This document shows, piece after piece, positions 24,399-33,462 of a stretch of DNA of 64,000 nucleotides. The number at the start of each line of letters is the position of its first letter. The first letter of the stretch is position 1. The notes below the pieces were generated by a model. The model did no database searches, was not told the DNA's origin, and saw only the letters and a list, made by a program, of their open reading frames with translations. The DNA comes from WTGU01 sp965242855 (GTDB taxonomy: Bacteria; Pseudomonadota; Alphaproteobacteria; UBA828), in NCBI GenBank assembly GCA_965242855.1, contig OZ251509.1, forward strand, positions 3,038,001-3,102,000, written 5' to 3'. The position numbers and the translations under genes were made by a program.

Positions 24399-25445
24399 AT
24401 GGACGACGCGGGCATCCACATCAACGGCCTGTACAAGGTCTTCGGCGACAACGTGAATGCGGTGATGCCGCTCGTCCACGAGGGCATCACGAAGAAGGAC
24501 CTGCTGGAATCGCACGGCCACGTCCTCGGCCTGCGCGACATCAACCTGAGCATCGCGCCGCGCAGCATCCAGGTGATCATGGGCTTGAGCGGCTCGGGCA
24601 AATCCACCGTCGCCCGCCACATCAACCGGTTGATAGACCCGACCGAGGGCGAGGTCCTGATCGACGGGGAGGACGTGCGCGCGCTCGACCGCAAGGCGCT
24701 CCAGCATCTCCGCCGGCACAAGATCAGCATGGTCTTCCAGCGCTTCGCCCTGTTCCCCCACCGGACGGTGATGGAGAACGTGTCTTACGGCTTGGCGATA
24801 CAGAAGGTCCCGCGCGCCGAGCGGGCCGAGCGGGGCGAACGCTGGATCGAGAGGGTGGGCCTCTCGGGCTATGGGGATTCCTACCCGCACCACCTGTCGG
24901 GCGGGATGCAGCAGCGGGTCGGCCTCGCCCGCGCCCTCGCGACCGATGCCGACATCCTGCTGATGGACGAGGCGTTCAGCGCGCTCGACCCGCTGATCCG
25001 CGCGGACATGCAGGTCCTTCTCCTGGAATTGCAGCAGGAGCTGCACAAGACCATCGTGTTCGTGACTCACGACCTCGAAGAGGCCATCACCGTCGGCGAC
25101 CGGATCGCGATCCTGCGCGACGGCGAAATCGTCCAGAACGGCGATTCCCAGGAGATCGTCTTGCGCCCGGCCGACGACTACATCGCCGACTTCACCAAGA
25201 GCATCAATCGGGGCCGGGTCATCCGCGTCGAATCGATCATGGCGCCTGCCGAGCCCGATACGGACGGGCCGTGCTGCCCCGGCGACATGACGCTGGAGGA
25301 TGCGCTACCCGAAGTGACGGCCACGCCCTCCGGGAAGGCCCGGGTCGCGGACGCGAAGGGCGCGCCGATCGGCACGATCTCGGTCGACCGGCTGATCGGG
25401 GCCCTGCGCGGGGGAGACCGGACCGGCACCCGCACGCAAGCCTGA
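24399..25445 (+). CDS. Glycine betaine/proline betaine ABC transporter, ATP-binding protein
   Basis: This 348-residue ProV/OpuAA-type ATPase has Walker A GLSGSGKST, the Q-loop VFQRFALFPHRTVMENV, signature LSGGMQQRVGLARAL, Walker B DILLMDEAFSALDP and the H-loop VTHD. The N-terminal insertion AVMPLVHEGITKKDLLES is typical of the betaine branch. The C-terminal extension after about residue 285 is a shortened CBS-like region; full ProV proteins carry two CBS domains for ionic-strength sensing, so osmotic gating may be lost. The start is the ATG before DDAGIHINGLYK. Confidence 0.93.
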   Translation: MDDAGIHINGLYKVFGDNVNAVMPLVHEGITKKDLLESHGHVLGLRDINLSIAPRSIQVIMGLSGSGKSTVARHINRLIDPTEGEVLIDGEDVRALDRKALQHLRRHKISMVFQRFALFPHRTVMENVSYGLAIQKVPRAERAERGERWIERVGLSGYGDSYPHHLSGGMQQRVGLARALATDADILLMDEAFSALDPLIRADMQVLLLELQQELHKTIVFVTHDLEEAITVGDRIAILRDGEIVQNGDSQEIVLRPADDYIADFTKSINRGRVIRVESIMAPAEPDTDGPCCPGDMTLEDALPEVTATPSGKARVADAKGAPIGTISVDRLIGALRGGDRTGTRTQA

Positions 25446-25476
25446 CGGGGCCGCCCGCCAGGCCCGCCGGAGACCC

Positions 25477-26622
25477 ATGGGCCCGCTTCGAGGCGTGAAG
25501 ATCGTGGAGCTCGCGGGCATCGGGCCCTGCCCGATGTGCGCGATGCTGCTGGCCGAGCTGGGCGCCGACGTCGTCCGCATCGACCGCATGGTCGAGTCCG
25601 GCCTCGGCATCGGCATGGCGCCGGAATACCGCCTGCTCAACCGCAGCCGGCCCGGCGTCGCCCTCGACCTCAAGCATCCGGACGGCGTGGCGGCGGTGCT
25701 CCGCCTCGTCGAGGGCGCCGACGCCCTGATCGAGGGGTTCCGGCCCGGCGTCACCGAACGGCTTGGGCTGGGGCCTGCCGACTGCGCCGCGCGCAATCCG
25801 CGGCTGGTGTACGGGCGGGTCACCGGGTGGGGCCAGGACGGGCCGCTCGCCGGGGCGGCCGGGCACGATCTCAACTACATCGCGCTCACCGGCGCGCTGG
25901 ACGCGATCGGCCGGCCCGGCGGCCCGCCGACGCCGCCGCTCAACCTCGTCGGCGACTTCGGCGGCGGCGCACTCTACTTGGCGCTCGGCGTCGTCGCGGC
26001 CCTTTACGAGGCGCGCGAGTCAGGCCGGGGCCAGACCGTCGACGCCGCGATGATCGACGGCGCGGCGTCGCTCATGACCGCGGCCTACGGGTTGCTGGCG
26101 GCCGGAATCGGCGGCGCCCCCCGCGGCGAGAACCTCCTGGACGGCGGCGCCCACTTCTACGATGTCTACGAGACGAGCGACGGGCGGTACGTCTCGGTCG
26201 CCGCGATCGAGCCCAAGTTCTACGCGACCCTGCTCGAGAAGATCGGTCTCGACCCGAACGACGCGCCGCACTCCCCGGACGGCGCGGACTGGCCCGCGGC
26301 CAAGGCGCGGCTGGCGGCGCTCTTCCGCACGCGCAGCCGGGACGAGTGGTGCGCAGTCCTGGAGGGGACCGATGCCTGCTTCGCACCGGTGCTCGGCATG
26401 GACGAGGCCCCCCGCCACCCGCACAACGCCGCGCGCGAAACCTTCGTCGAGCGCGACGGCATCATGCAGCCGAACGCGGCACCGCGCTTCGATCGCACGC
26501 CCTCCGGGATTCGCCGGTCGCCGCCGGCCGCTGCCGGAACGCGCGCGACGCTCGCCGACTGGGGCTTCGCGCCGGCCGAGACCGACGCCCTCGCCGCCCG
26601 CCGGATCATCGCCTCCGATTAG
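25477..26622 (+). CDS. Alpha-methylacyl-CoA racemase (CoA-transferase family III)
   Basis: This 381-residue protein is in the CaiB/BaiF family. Two residues point to racemase rather than transferase: the His in GHDLNYIAL (about H130) and the Asp in LVGDFGGGALYL (about D160), which match the catalytic pair of mycobacterial MCR. Such enzymes invert the 2-methyl stereocentre of branched acyl-CoA esters. It follows the betaine transporter by 31 bases, in the same direction. Its link to betaine use is unclear; it may serve a separate acyl-CoA route. Confidence 0.87.
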   Translation: MGPLRGVKIVELAGIGPCPMCAMLLAELGADVVRIDRMVESGLGIGMAPEYRLLNRSRPGVALDLKHPDGVAAVLRLVEGADALIEGFRPGVTERLGLGPADCAARNPRLVYGRVTGWGQDGPLAGAAGHDLNYIALTGALDAIGRPGGPPTPPLNLVGDFGGGALYLALGVVAALYEARESGRGQTVDAAMIDGAASLMTAAYGLLAAGIGGAPRGENLLDGGAHFYDVYETSDGRYVSVAAIEPKFYATLLEKIGLDPNDAPHSPDGADWPAAKARLAALFRTRSRDEWCAVLEGTDACFAPVLGMDEAPRHPHNAARETFVERDGIMQPNAAPRFDRTPSGIRRSPPAAAGTRATLADWGFAPAETDALAARRIIASD

Positions 26623-26711
26623 AGTCGTTTTCCGGCTTCGCGCGCATACGGGCCGGGAACCCGCACCGGGGGGCGATGGACGGAGCGGGGGAAGTTTGGC
26701 AAGCTCGGGCG

Positions 26712-28517
26712 ATGGAGGAGAAGCTCGCACCCGGCCCGGCCCCGCCGGATTTCGATCCGATGCTGCTCGCGGTGCTCTCCAGCCGCTTCGGCGCCATCCT
26801 GCGCGAGATGAGCAATGGCGTGTTGCGGGCGAGCAAATCCGGCGTCATCAAGATCGCGCGCGACATGTCCTGCGCGATCCTCACCTACGACCACCGGCTG
26901 CTCTGCATCGAGGAGTGCATTCCCGTCCACGCGGCGGCCATCGACCTGACGACACGGCCCCTCACCGAGTTCTTCGACGACATCGCCGAAGGCGACGCCT
27001 TCCTCAACAATTGCCCCTACACCGGCGTCACCCATCACGCGGATCTGACGCTGTGCGTGCCCGTGTTCTGCGGCGGCAGGCCGCTCTTCTGGACCGTCTC
27101 CCGCGCCCACCACGCCGACGTGGGAGCGCCGATCCCCTCCACCTACCTGCCCTACGCCAGGACGATCTACGAGGAAGGGCTGCATTTCCCGTGCGTGCGC
27201 GTGGAGCGCGGCTACCGCGAGCTCCGCGACATCATCCGCATGGCGAAAATCAAGGTGCGAGTGCCGGACCTCTGGTACGGCGACTATCTCGCCCAGGTCG
27301 GCGCCTGCCGCACCGCCGAGCGGCGCATCCGGGAACTCGTGGAGAAATACGGCGCGGCGGCGATCGTGGAATTCGTCGAGGCCTGGATGGCCTACGGCGA
27401 GAGGCGGGCCGCCGCCGCGATCCGCTCCCTGCCGGCGGGCACCTGGCGCTACGAGAACCGGCACGATCCGCTCCCCGGCATCGCCGACGAGGGCATCCCC
27501 GTCAAGGCGGCCGTCACCGTCGATCCGGCGGAGGCGCTGGTCACGGTGGACGTGCGCGACAACATCGACTGCATTCCCGGCGGCCTCAACCTGAGCGAGA
27601 CCTGCTCGATCGCCGCCTGCCGCGCCGGCGTCTTCTACAATCTCGACCACACCATCCCGCACAACGAGGGCAGCGCCCGGCGCATCCGGGTGCTTCTCCG
27701 CGACAACTGCATCGTCGGCCGCCCGCGCTATCCGGTCGGCACCTCGGTGGCCACCACCAACGTCACGGACCGCCTGGTGAACGCCGTCTCCTGCTGCTTC
27801 GCGCAGATCGGGCCCGGCCACGGCATGGCCGAGGGCGGCTACCAGCAAGCGCTCGGCCTCGCCGTGATCTCGGGCGAGGACTCGCGCCGCGGCGGCCAGC
27901 CCTACGTCAACCAGATGTTCATCGGCTTCGGCGGCGGGCCGGGGCTCCCCGGCTACGACGGTTGGCTCACCTTCGGCGGCCCGGTGGACGGCGGGATGCA
28001 GATCCTCTCGCCCACCGAGGTGGACGAGAGCATGTTTCCGATCCTCTTCGAGTGCCGCGAGCTCGCCATCGACACCCTGGGTCACGGCGAATGGGACGGC
28101 GCGCCGGGCACCGTGGCCGTCTACGGCCCCACGGACGGCGCCATGACCGCCGTCTATTGCAGCGACGGCGACACCTATCCCTCCCGCGGCGTGCGCGGCG
28201 GCGGCGACGGCGCGCCCTCGATCAACCAGAAGAGAACCGCCGACGGCGCGCTCGTCACGCTCCCCTCCTTCCATGAAGAACGCTGCGCGCCCGGCGAGGC
28301 GTTCCGCTTCGTCACCACCGCCGGCGGCGGCTACGGCGATCCGAAGCGGCGGGACCCGGCGGCGGTCGCGCGCGCGGTCGATCGCGGCTGGCTCGGCAAG
28401 GAGAAGGCCGAGGCCGCCTACGCCGTGGCCCTGCGCCGCGCGGAGGACGGCCTTTCCCACACGGTCGACGAGGCGGCGACGGCGCGCCGCCGGCGGGCGG
28501 CGAAGGCCGGCGCGTAG
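26712..28517 (+). CDS. hyuB: Hydantoinase B/oxoprolinase subunit
   Basis: This 601-residue protein belongs to the HyuB family, the partner of HyuA in ATP-dependent cleavage of hydantoins, N-methylhydantoin or 5-oxoproline. Typical blocks are SRFGAILREMSNGVLRASKS, GDAFLNNCPYTGVTHHADLT, GGLNLSETCSIAACRAGVFY and the C-terminal TTAGGGYGDP. ATG at 26712 is used; an in-frame ATG at 26676 would add 12 residues. Its stop is immediately followed by the hyuA start codon, a classic B-A pair in reversed order. Confidence 0.92.
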   Translation: MEEKLAPGPAPPDFDPMLLAVLSSRFGAILREMSNGVLRASKSGVIKIARDMSCAILTYDHRLLCIEECIPVHAAAIDLTTRPLTEFFDDIAEGDAFLNNCPYTGVTHHADLTLCVPVFCGGRPLFWTVSRAHHADVGAPIPSTYLPYARTIYEEGLHFPCVRVERGYRELRDIIRMAKIKVRVPDLWYGDYLAQVGACRTAERRIRELVEKYGAAAIVEFVEAWMAYGERRAAAAIRSLPAGTWRYENRHDPLPGIADEGIPVKAAVTVDPAEALVTVDVRDNIDCIPGGLNLSETCSIAACRAGVFYNLDHTIPHNEGSARRIRVLLRDNCIVGRPRYPVGTSVATTNVTDRLVNAVSCCFAQIGPGHGMAEGGYQQALGLAVISGEDSRRGGQPYVNQMFIGFGGGPGLPGYDGWLTFGGPVDGGMQILSPTEVDESMFPILFECRELAIDTLGHGEWDGAPGTVAVYGPTDGAMTAVYCSDGDTYPSRGVRGGGDGAPSINQKRTADGALVTLPSFHEERCAPGEAFRFVTTAGGGYGDPKRRDPAAVARAVDRGWLGKEKAEAAYAVALRRAEDGLSHTVDEAATARRRRAAKAGA

Positions 28518-30590
28518 ATGGCCGGCGCCGCCCCGCCGGGACGCTACCGCGTCTGCATCGACATCGGTGGCACCTTCACCGACTGCGTCGTCGCCGACGA
28601 CGCGGGGCGCGTGCGCATCTTCAAGACCCCATCGACGCCGGACGCCTTCGAGCGCGGCTTCATGGACGCGCTCGGCCTGGCGGCGCGCGGCCACGGGCTG
28701 GACCTGCCCGCCTTCATGGCGCGGGTGGGGGAAATCGTCCACGGCACCACGGTTTCGACCAACGCGCTGCTGGAGGGCAAGCTCGCCCGCGTCGGTCTGA
28801 TCTGCAACCACGGCTTCCGCGACGTCCTCACCTTGCGCGAGGCGCCCCGCAAGCCACCGTTCCACTGGCGCCTCGCCTATCCCGAGCCCTTCGTGCCGCG
28901 CGTCAGGACCCGCGGCGTGCGCGGGCGGATCGACGCCGCCGGCGCCGAGCGTGAACCGCTCGCGGAAGAGGACGTGCTGGCGGCGGTCGCGGATTTCCGC
29001 AAGCTCGGGGTGGAGGCGGTCGCCGTCTGCCTGCTCTGGTCGGTCGCCAACGGTCGCCACGAGGAGCGGGTGCGCGACGTGATTCGCGGCGTCTGGCCCG
29101 AGGTCCCGGTCGCGCTCAGCCACGAGATCAACCCGATCGCCCGCGAGTACCGGCGCGCCGTCTCCACGGCCATCGACGCCGCGTTGCGACCCGTGGTGGG
29201 CGCCTACGTCCGCGCCCTCGAGCGGGCCTTGCGCGCGACCGGCTACCGCAACGAGCCGATGATCGCGAATTGTCTGGGCGGCATGATGCCGCCGCGCGCG
29301 ATCGCCGCGCGGCCGATCTTCAGCGTGATGTCCGGCCCGACGCTGGCGCCGGTCGCGGCGCGGCGACTCGCGGACGCGCCCGACTTGGTGATCGTCGACA
29401 TGGGCGGCACCTCCTTCGACGTGTCCGCCGTGCGCGACGGCCATGTCGTCGTCTCGCCCGAGGCGATGGTGACGGAGTTCGACATGCTCGGCATTCCCAA
29501 GATCGACGTGCGCTCGGTGGGCGCCGGCGGCGGCTCGATCGCCCATGTCGACGCCGGCGGCCTGCTCCGGGTCGGCCCCGAGAGCGCCGGCGCGAAGCCG
29601 GGGCCGGCCTGCTACGGCCTGGGCGGCACGCGGCCCACCGTGACCGACGCCGACGTGGTGCTGGGCATCGTCGATCCGGACTATTTCCTGGGCGGCGGGA
29701 TGCGCCTCGACAAGGCGGCCGCGGAGGCAGCGGTCGGCGGCATCGCCGCCGCGCTCGGCATCGACCTGCATGCCGCGGCCCAGGCGATCGCGAGCACGGT
29801 CGACCACACCATGATCGCCGCGATCGAGGACATCACCGTGCGGGAAGGGATCGACCCGCGGGAGAGCTATTTCGTCGCGGGCGGCGGGGCGACGGCCGTG
29901 CATATGGGCCAGATGGCCAGGGCGCTCGGCATCGGAGCCTACATGGTGCCGAAGTTCTCGGCGGGGCTGAGCGCCTTCGGCGGCCTGATCTCGGACGTCG
30001 TGTGGGAGGAGACCGCGACCCTGGTGACCGACGCCGGGCGCTTCGACCTGGAGGGAGTCAACGCGGCCCTCGCCGCCCTGGCCGGGCGGGGCCGGGCCTT
30101 CCTGGAGCGCGCGCGGCCGGCCGGCGCGGCGCAACGCTTCGAATACGCCTTTCTCGGGCGCTACCGCTATCAATCATGGGAGATCGAAGTCCCGTTCACG
30201 CCGACGGACGGCGCGCTCGCGGCGGGCGACGCGGCCCGGCTCGCCGCCCTCTTCCATCGGATGCACGAACGCATCTACACGATCAGGAACGAGAACGACC
30301 TCGTGGAGTTCACCACCTGGAAGGTGCGGGCGATCGGGCCGACGGCGATCGACCTCGCGCCGGCGTCGGACGCGGCGCTTGGCGCGGCGGCGGCGGGCAC
30401 GCGCACGGTCCACCTCCCCGGCGGGAAGGCGCCCTGCCCGGTGCCGGTCTATCGCGGGTGTGACATCGGCACCGGCGCGCGCATCCCCGGCCCCGCCATC
30501 GTCGAGGAGGCGACCACCACCATCCTGCTGCCGCACGCCGCCACCGCCACCGTCGACACCCTCGGCAATTATCGCGTGACCCTGGAATAG
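28518..30590 (+). CDS. hyuA: Hydantoinase A/oxoprolinase subunit
   Basis: This 690-residue protein carries the actin-like ATPase motifs of HyuA: IDIGGTFTDCVVAD at the N-terminus, VDMGGTSFDVSAV in the middle, and GAGGGSIAHVDAGGLLRVGP. HyuA activates the amide carbonyl of cyclic imides with ATP. The gene begins on the base after the hyuB stop codon, so the two are co-translated. Given the nearby betaine transporter, Rieske enzyme and FAD amine oxidase, N-methylhydantoin or a related cyclic amide is a plausible substrate, but this is inference. Confidence 0.93.
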   Translation: MAGAAPPGRYRVCIDIGGTFTDCVVADDAGRVRIFKTPSTPDAFERGFMDALGLAARGHGLDLPAFMARVGEIVHGTTVSTNALLEGKLARVGLICNHGFRDVLTLREAPRKPPFHWRLAYPEPFVPRVRTRGVRGRIDAAGAEREPLAEEDVLAAVADFRKLGVEAVAVCLLWSVANGRHEERVRDVIRGVWPEVPVALSHEINPIAREYRRAVSTAIDAALRPVVGAYVRALERALRATGYRNEPMIANCLGGMMPPRAIAARPIFSVMSGPTLAPVAARRLADAPDLVIVDMGGTSFDVSAVRDGHVVVSPEAMVTEFDMLGIPKIDVRSVGAGGGSIAHVDAGGLLRVGPESAGAKPGPACYGLGGTRPTVTDADVVLGIVDPDYFLGGGMRLDKAAAEAAVGGIAAALGIDLHAAAQAIASTVDHTMIAAIEDITVREGIDPRESYFVAGGGATAVHMGQMARALGIGAYMVPKFSAGLSAFGGLISDVVWEETATLVTDAGRFDLEGVNAALAALAGRGRAFLERARPAGAAQRFEYAFLGRYRYQSWEIEVPFTPTDGALAAGDAARLAALFHRMHERIYTIRNENDLVEFTTWKVRAIGPTAIDLAPASDAALGAAAAGTRTVHLPGGKAPCPVPVYRGCDIGTGARIPGPAIVEEATTTILLPHAATATVDTLGNYRVTLE

Positions 30591-30612
30591 CAAGGGGCGA
30601 AGCGCGCCACGC

Positions 30613-30638
30613 CCGATCGCCGGCGGCCGCCGGATCGG
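30613..30638 (+). terminator. Terminator-like hairpin after hyuA
   Basis: CCGGCGG and CCGCCGG are directly adjacent complementary arms (30620-30633), flanked by CCGAT and ATCGG (30613-30617 and 30634-30638). The hairpin begins 23 bases after the hyuA stop. No T-run follows, so its role as a terminator is tentative. Confidence 0.4.
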
Positions 30639-30751
30639 TCGGCGTGACCGGAAGGCCCCGGCTTCGACCCGTCCGGTAATCGCCGGCGCCGGCGCCGAAA
30701 CGAGCCCCATGATTTCGGCGCGTCGTCCCACCTCGGTTCAGGTCTTCGCCC

Positions 30752-31495
30752 ATGCCCGGCAGCGCTCTGTGGAGTGGCGAGCCCACCCTGGTCCGAGGGC
30801 TGGGTGCTCTCTGCGCACGCATCAAGAAGCGCAGCCGGGGGAACTGCGCAGTGTCCGTCGTGTCGAATGGTCGGCGCCTTCGGGAGTTGATCGAAGGCTG
30901 GGGACAGCGGATCGACTGGGTCGCGCTGTCACTGGATTCCGGCAACGACCAAGTGAACGTCGCTCTGGGACGAACCCGGAAAGACGTCCCGTACACATCG
31001 CGCATGCTGGCGCTCGGAGACGTTCTGAGAAACCACGGCGTCCGGGTCAAGTGCAACACGGTCGTCACCAAGTGCAATGTCGGCGAAGACATGAGCACGG
31101 TGATAAGGCGGCTGGCTCCCAAACGTTGGAAGCTGTTTCAGGTGTTGCCGGTGAGCGGCGAAAACGATCGCACGGTCGACGATCTGGTGATCACGAAGCA
31201 GGAATTCCAAGCGTTCGTCGAGCGTCACCGGCCTCTGCGTGACGAAGGGGTGGAAATCGTTCCCGAGGACAACACACTCATGACCAATTCCTATTACATG
31301 GTCAGCCCCGACGGGCGATTCTTCTGGCACACCCCGCGAGGAGAGTCGAGAGGGCTGAAATACGGCGATCCCATTCTGAAGGTGGGATTGAAGAAAGCAC
31401 TGCGACAGGTTCGTTTTTCGGAGGAGAAATTTCGCGCCAGGGGCGGAGTGTACGATTGGCACGGACGCGGCCGATACCCGCGCGATGCCACGTGA
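30752..31495 (+). pseudogene. 5'-truncated viperin-like radical SAM protein (prokaryotic viperin remnant)
   Basis: The 247-residue reading matches viperin (RSAD2 and bacterial pVips) over its central and C-terminal parts: VSVVSNGRRL, VALSLDSGNDQVNVALGR, VKCNTVVTKCNVGEDM, APKRWKLFQVLPVSGEN, NSYYMVSPDGRFF and the end FRARGGVYDW. Viperins turn CTP into the chain terminator ddhCTP and protect against phage. The match starts at SGEPTL, a GGEP motif missing one Gly. The preceding ~60-70 residues, with the CxxxCxxC cysteines that bind the Fe-S cluster, are absent: a stop lies in frame at 30710-30712 and hyuA ends at 30590. No other frame upstream supplies them. Without the cluster it cannot perform radical chemistry, so it is read as a broken gene. 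Confidence 0.75.
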
Positions 31496-31657
31496 CGGGT
31501 CGGCGATAACCGAAGGGGCAACATCGATCGTCCCGCTGCGAAGCGACTCGGCGGCCGGCGCGCTCGCGCCCCAAAGCGCCGCCGCAATGGGCGGGCCGGG
31601 CGTTCATGCTAACCTGGAGGCTGCGCAGGCGAGGATAAAGGCGGCTGGAGACGGGCC

Positions 31658-32851
31658 ATGGGAGACAGGGGGCGGCTCGCGGACGCGGACGTGGTGGTGA
31701 TCGGCGCCGGGATCATGGGGGCAAGCATCGCCTTCCAGCTCGCCGGGCGCTGCGACCGCAAGGTCGCGGTGGTGGACGCGCGGCCGCCGGTCGGCGGCAT
31801 GTCGGGCCGCACCTTCGGGCAGATCCGCCAGCACTACTCGAACGCGCTCATGGTGCGGATGGCGATGCGGGGCTTCGAGGTGCTGAACGACTGGGGCGCC
31901 CAGGTCGGAGTCGGCGACCCGGGCTACGTCAGGCTCGGCTACCTGCTGCTCGTCGCCCAGGCGCAGGTCGAGGCCTGCAAGCGCAACGTCGCGCTGGGCC
32001 GGAGCCTGGGCGTGGACACGCGGTTCGTGCACCCGGACGAGATCGCGGCGCTGGAGCCGGCGCTCGTCACCGCCGATCTCGCCGGCGGCGCCTACGAGCC
32101 GAACGGCGGCTATATCGACGTGACCCGCATGGTGCTGAGCTGGCTGGGCGCGGCGCAGGCGAACGGGGCCGTGCTCCATTCCGGGCTCGCGGTGGAAGCC
32201 ATCGCCACCGAGGGCGGCAGGGTCTCGGGAGTCGTGACGGCGCGCGGCCGCATCGACGCGCCCGTCGTGGTCGCCGCCGCGGGCGCCTGGACGACCGACC
32301 TGCTCGCCCCTCTCGGAATCGACGCGCCCATCGCGCGGCGGCGGCTCGACATGGCCTTCCTCAGGCAGCCGCCGGGCAAGCCGCAGATCCGCACCTGCAT
32401 CACCGACGGCAACTCCAACGTGGTCATGCGCCCGGACATGGGCCCCTACCTGCTGGCCGTGGCCTACCCGGAGGAGATGCCGGAGGTGACCGATCCGGCG
32501 GCGCCGGCGCCGGCCGCCGACGAAGCGCGCCATCGGACGCGCCTCGACAAGGCGCTCGCCGAGCGGCTCCCGGACGTCGCCGGCGCGGAGATCGTGCGCA
32601 CCGTCTCCGGCGCCTACGACATCACGCCGGACTTCCATCCGCTCCTGGGCTGGGCGGACGGGCTCGACGGGCTCTATCTCGCCGCAGGCTTTTCCGGCCA
32701 CGGGCTGAAGCTCTCGCCGGCCGTCGGTGAATGCGTGACCGCCGCCGTCACGGGCGGGGAGCCGCCCTTCGACATCGCCCCGCTGCGGCCGTCGCGCTTC
32801 GCCGAGGGGCAGCCGATGTATCTCGCCTACGGTCCGTCCGCGCGGGCGTAG
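31658..32851 (+). CDS. FAD-dependent amine oxidoreductase (DAO family, sarcosine/N-methyl amino acid oxidase-like)
   Basis: This 397-residue flavoprotein has the Rossmann motif DVVVIGAGIMGASIAFQLA at the N-terminus and the DAO-family C-terminal FSGHGLKLSPAVGECV with the FAD-contacting Gly. It resembles sarcosine oxidase beta-type and dimethylglycine oxidase-like proteins. In betaine catabolism such enzymes remove N-methyl groups from the secondary or tertiary amines made by Rieske oxygenases, so it fits the 20.7-30.6 kb region, although the viperin remnant separates it from hyuA. A GTG or ATG start elsewhere is unlikely: ATG at 31658 begins just before the FAD motif. Confidence 0.87.
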   Translation: MGDRGRLADADVVVIGAGIMGASIAFQLAGRCDRKVAVVDARPPVGGMSGRTFGQIRQHYSNALMVRMAMRGFEVLNDWGAQVGVGDPGYVRLGYLLLVAQAQVEACKRNVALGRSLGVDTRFVHPDEIAALEPALVTADLAGGAYEPNGGYIDVTRMVLSWLGAAQANGAVLHSGLAVEAIATEGGRVSGVVTARGRIDAPVVVAAAGAWTTDLLAPLGIDAPIARRRLDMAFLRQPPGKPQIRTCITDGNSNVVMRPDMGPYLLAVAYPEEMPEVTDPAAPAPAADEARHRTRLDKALAERLPDVAGAEIVRTVSGAYDITPDFHPLLGWADGLDGLYLAAGFSGHGLKLSPAVGECVTAAVTGGEPPFDIAPLRPSRFAEGQPMYLAYGPSARA

Positions 32852-32882
32852 GCGGCGCGCACCGTATGGCAGGGGCGCGGGC

Positions 32883-33254
32883 TTACGGGTCGCGGCGCAA
32901 GCCTCCGGCTTCCAGGGCGTCGAGATAGGCGCGCCAGATTTCGTCGCGGCGTCCGGCCAGATGGCGGAGGTAGCTCCAGGTGTAGATGCCGGTGTCGTGC
33001 AGATCGTCGAAATGGATGCGCACGGCGTAGTTGCCGACCGGCTCGATCAGGGTGATGCCGACATGGCGGCGGCCGGCGACGATGGTCTTCCCCTCGCCGT
33101 GGCCCCTCACCTCCGCCGACGGGCTCTCGACGCGGAGCAGTTCGGCGGGCAAGCGGCAATCGAGGCCGTCGTCGAAATCGATTTCGAGGACCTTCTCCGC
33201 GCTCCTGTAGCGGAGCTCCGTGGGCCGGGGCGGAGCCGCGAAGGGCGTACTCAC
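32883..33254 (-). CDS. DUF971 (gamma-butyrobetaine hydroxylase-like N-terminal) protein
   Basis: This 123-residue protein is the free-standing GBBH-like N-terminal domain: TELRYRSAEKVLEIDFDDG, YRLP-type ADLLRVESPSAE equivalents and YAVRIHFDDLHDTGIYTWSYL. In other proteins this small fold precedes a hydroxylase or joins Mrp/ApbC-type Fe-S carriers; the free-standing form is conserved in alphaproteobacteria but uncharacterised. The GTG start overlaps the Trm112-like stop by four bases (GTGA), which makes a coupled pair. Confidence 0.85.
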   Translation of the reverse strand: MSTPFAAPPRPTELRYRSAEKVLEIDFDDGLDCRLPAELLRVESPSAEVRGHGEGKTIVAGRRHVGITLIEPVGNYAVRIHFDDLHDTGIYTWSYLRHLAGRRDEIWRAYLDALEAGGLRRDP

Positions 33255-33451
33255 CGGACTTCGTCGTCCTCGAGGGGGCGCGCCTCCTCGGCCAGCATGA
33301 TCGGGATGCCGTCGCGGATCGGGAAGGCCAGACGCGCCTTGTCGCTGATCAACTCCTGGCGTTCGGAATCGTAGCGCAGCGCTTCCCTGGTCACCGGGCA
33401 GACCAGGATCTCCAGCAATTTCGGATCGACGGTGTTCCGTTCCTCCGCCAT
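33251..33451 (-). CDS. Trm112-like (YcaR family) small protein
   Basis: This 66-residue protein has the Trm112/UPF0434 signature LLEILVCPVTREALRYD and the end FPIRDGIPIMLAEEARPL. Trm112-family proteins stabilise methyltransferases in eukaryotes and archaea; the bacterial role is less clear. It sits between DUF971 and a LON-domain gene, all co-directional. Confidence 0.92.
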   Translation of the reverse strand: MAEERNTVDPKLLEILVCPVTREALRYDSERQELISDKARLAFPIRDGIPIMLAEEARPLEDDEVR

Positions 33452-33462
33452 TCCGCGAACCC

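Noticed and set aside
26619..30173. Very long open frame on the minus strand opposite the racemase and hydantoinase genes
   Set aside because: It is antisense to strongly recognised genes, Arg/Ala/Gly/His-rich with no family motifs, and arises from GC-rich codon structure.
30591..30751. Missing N-terminal half of viperin in another frame upstream
   Set aside because: All three plus frames of the 161-base gap were read; none contains CxxxCxxC or similar sequence.
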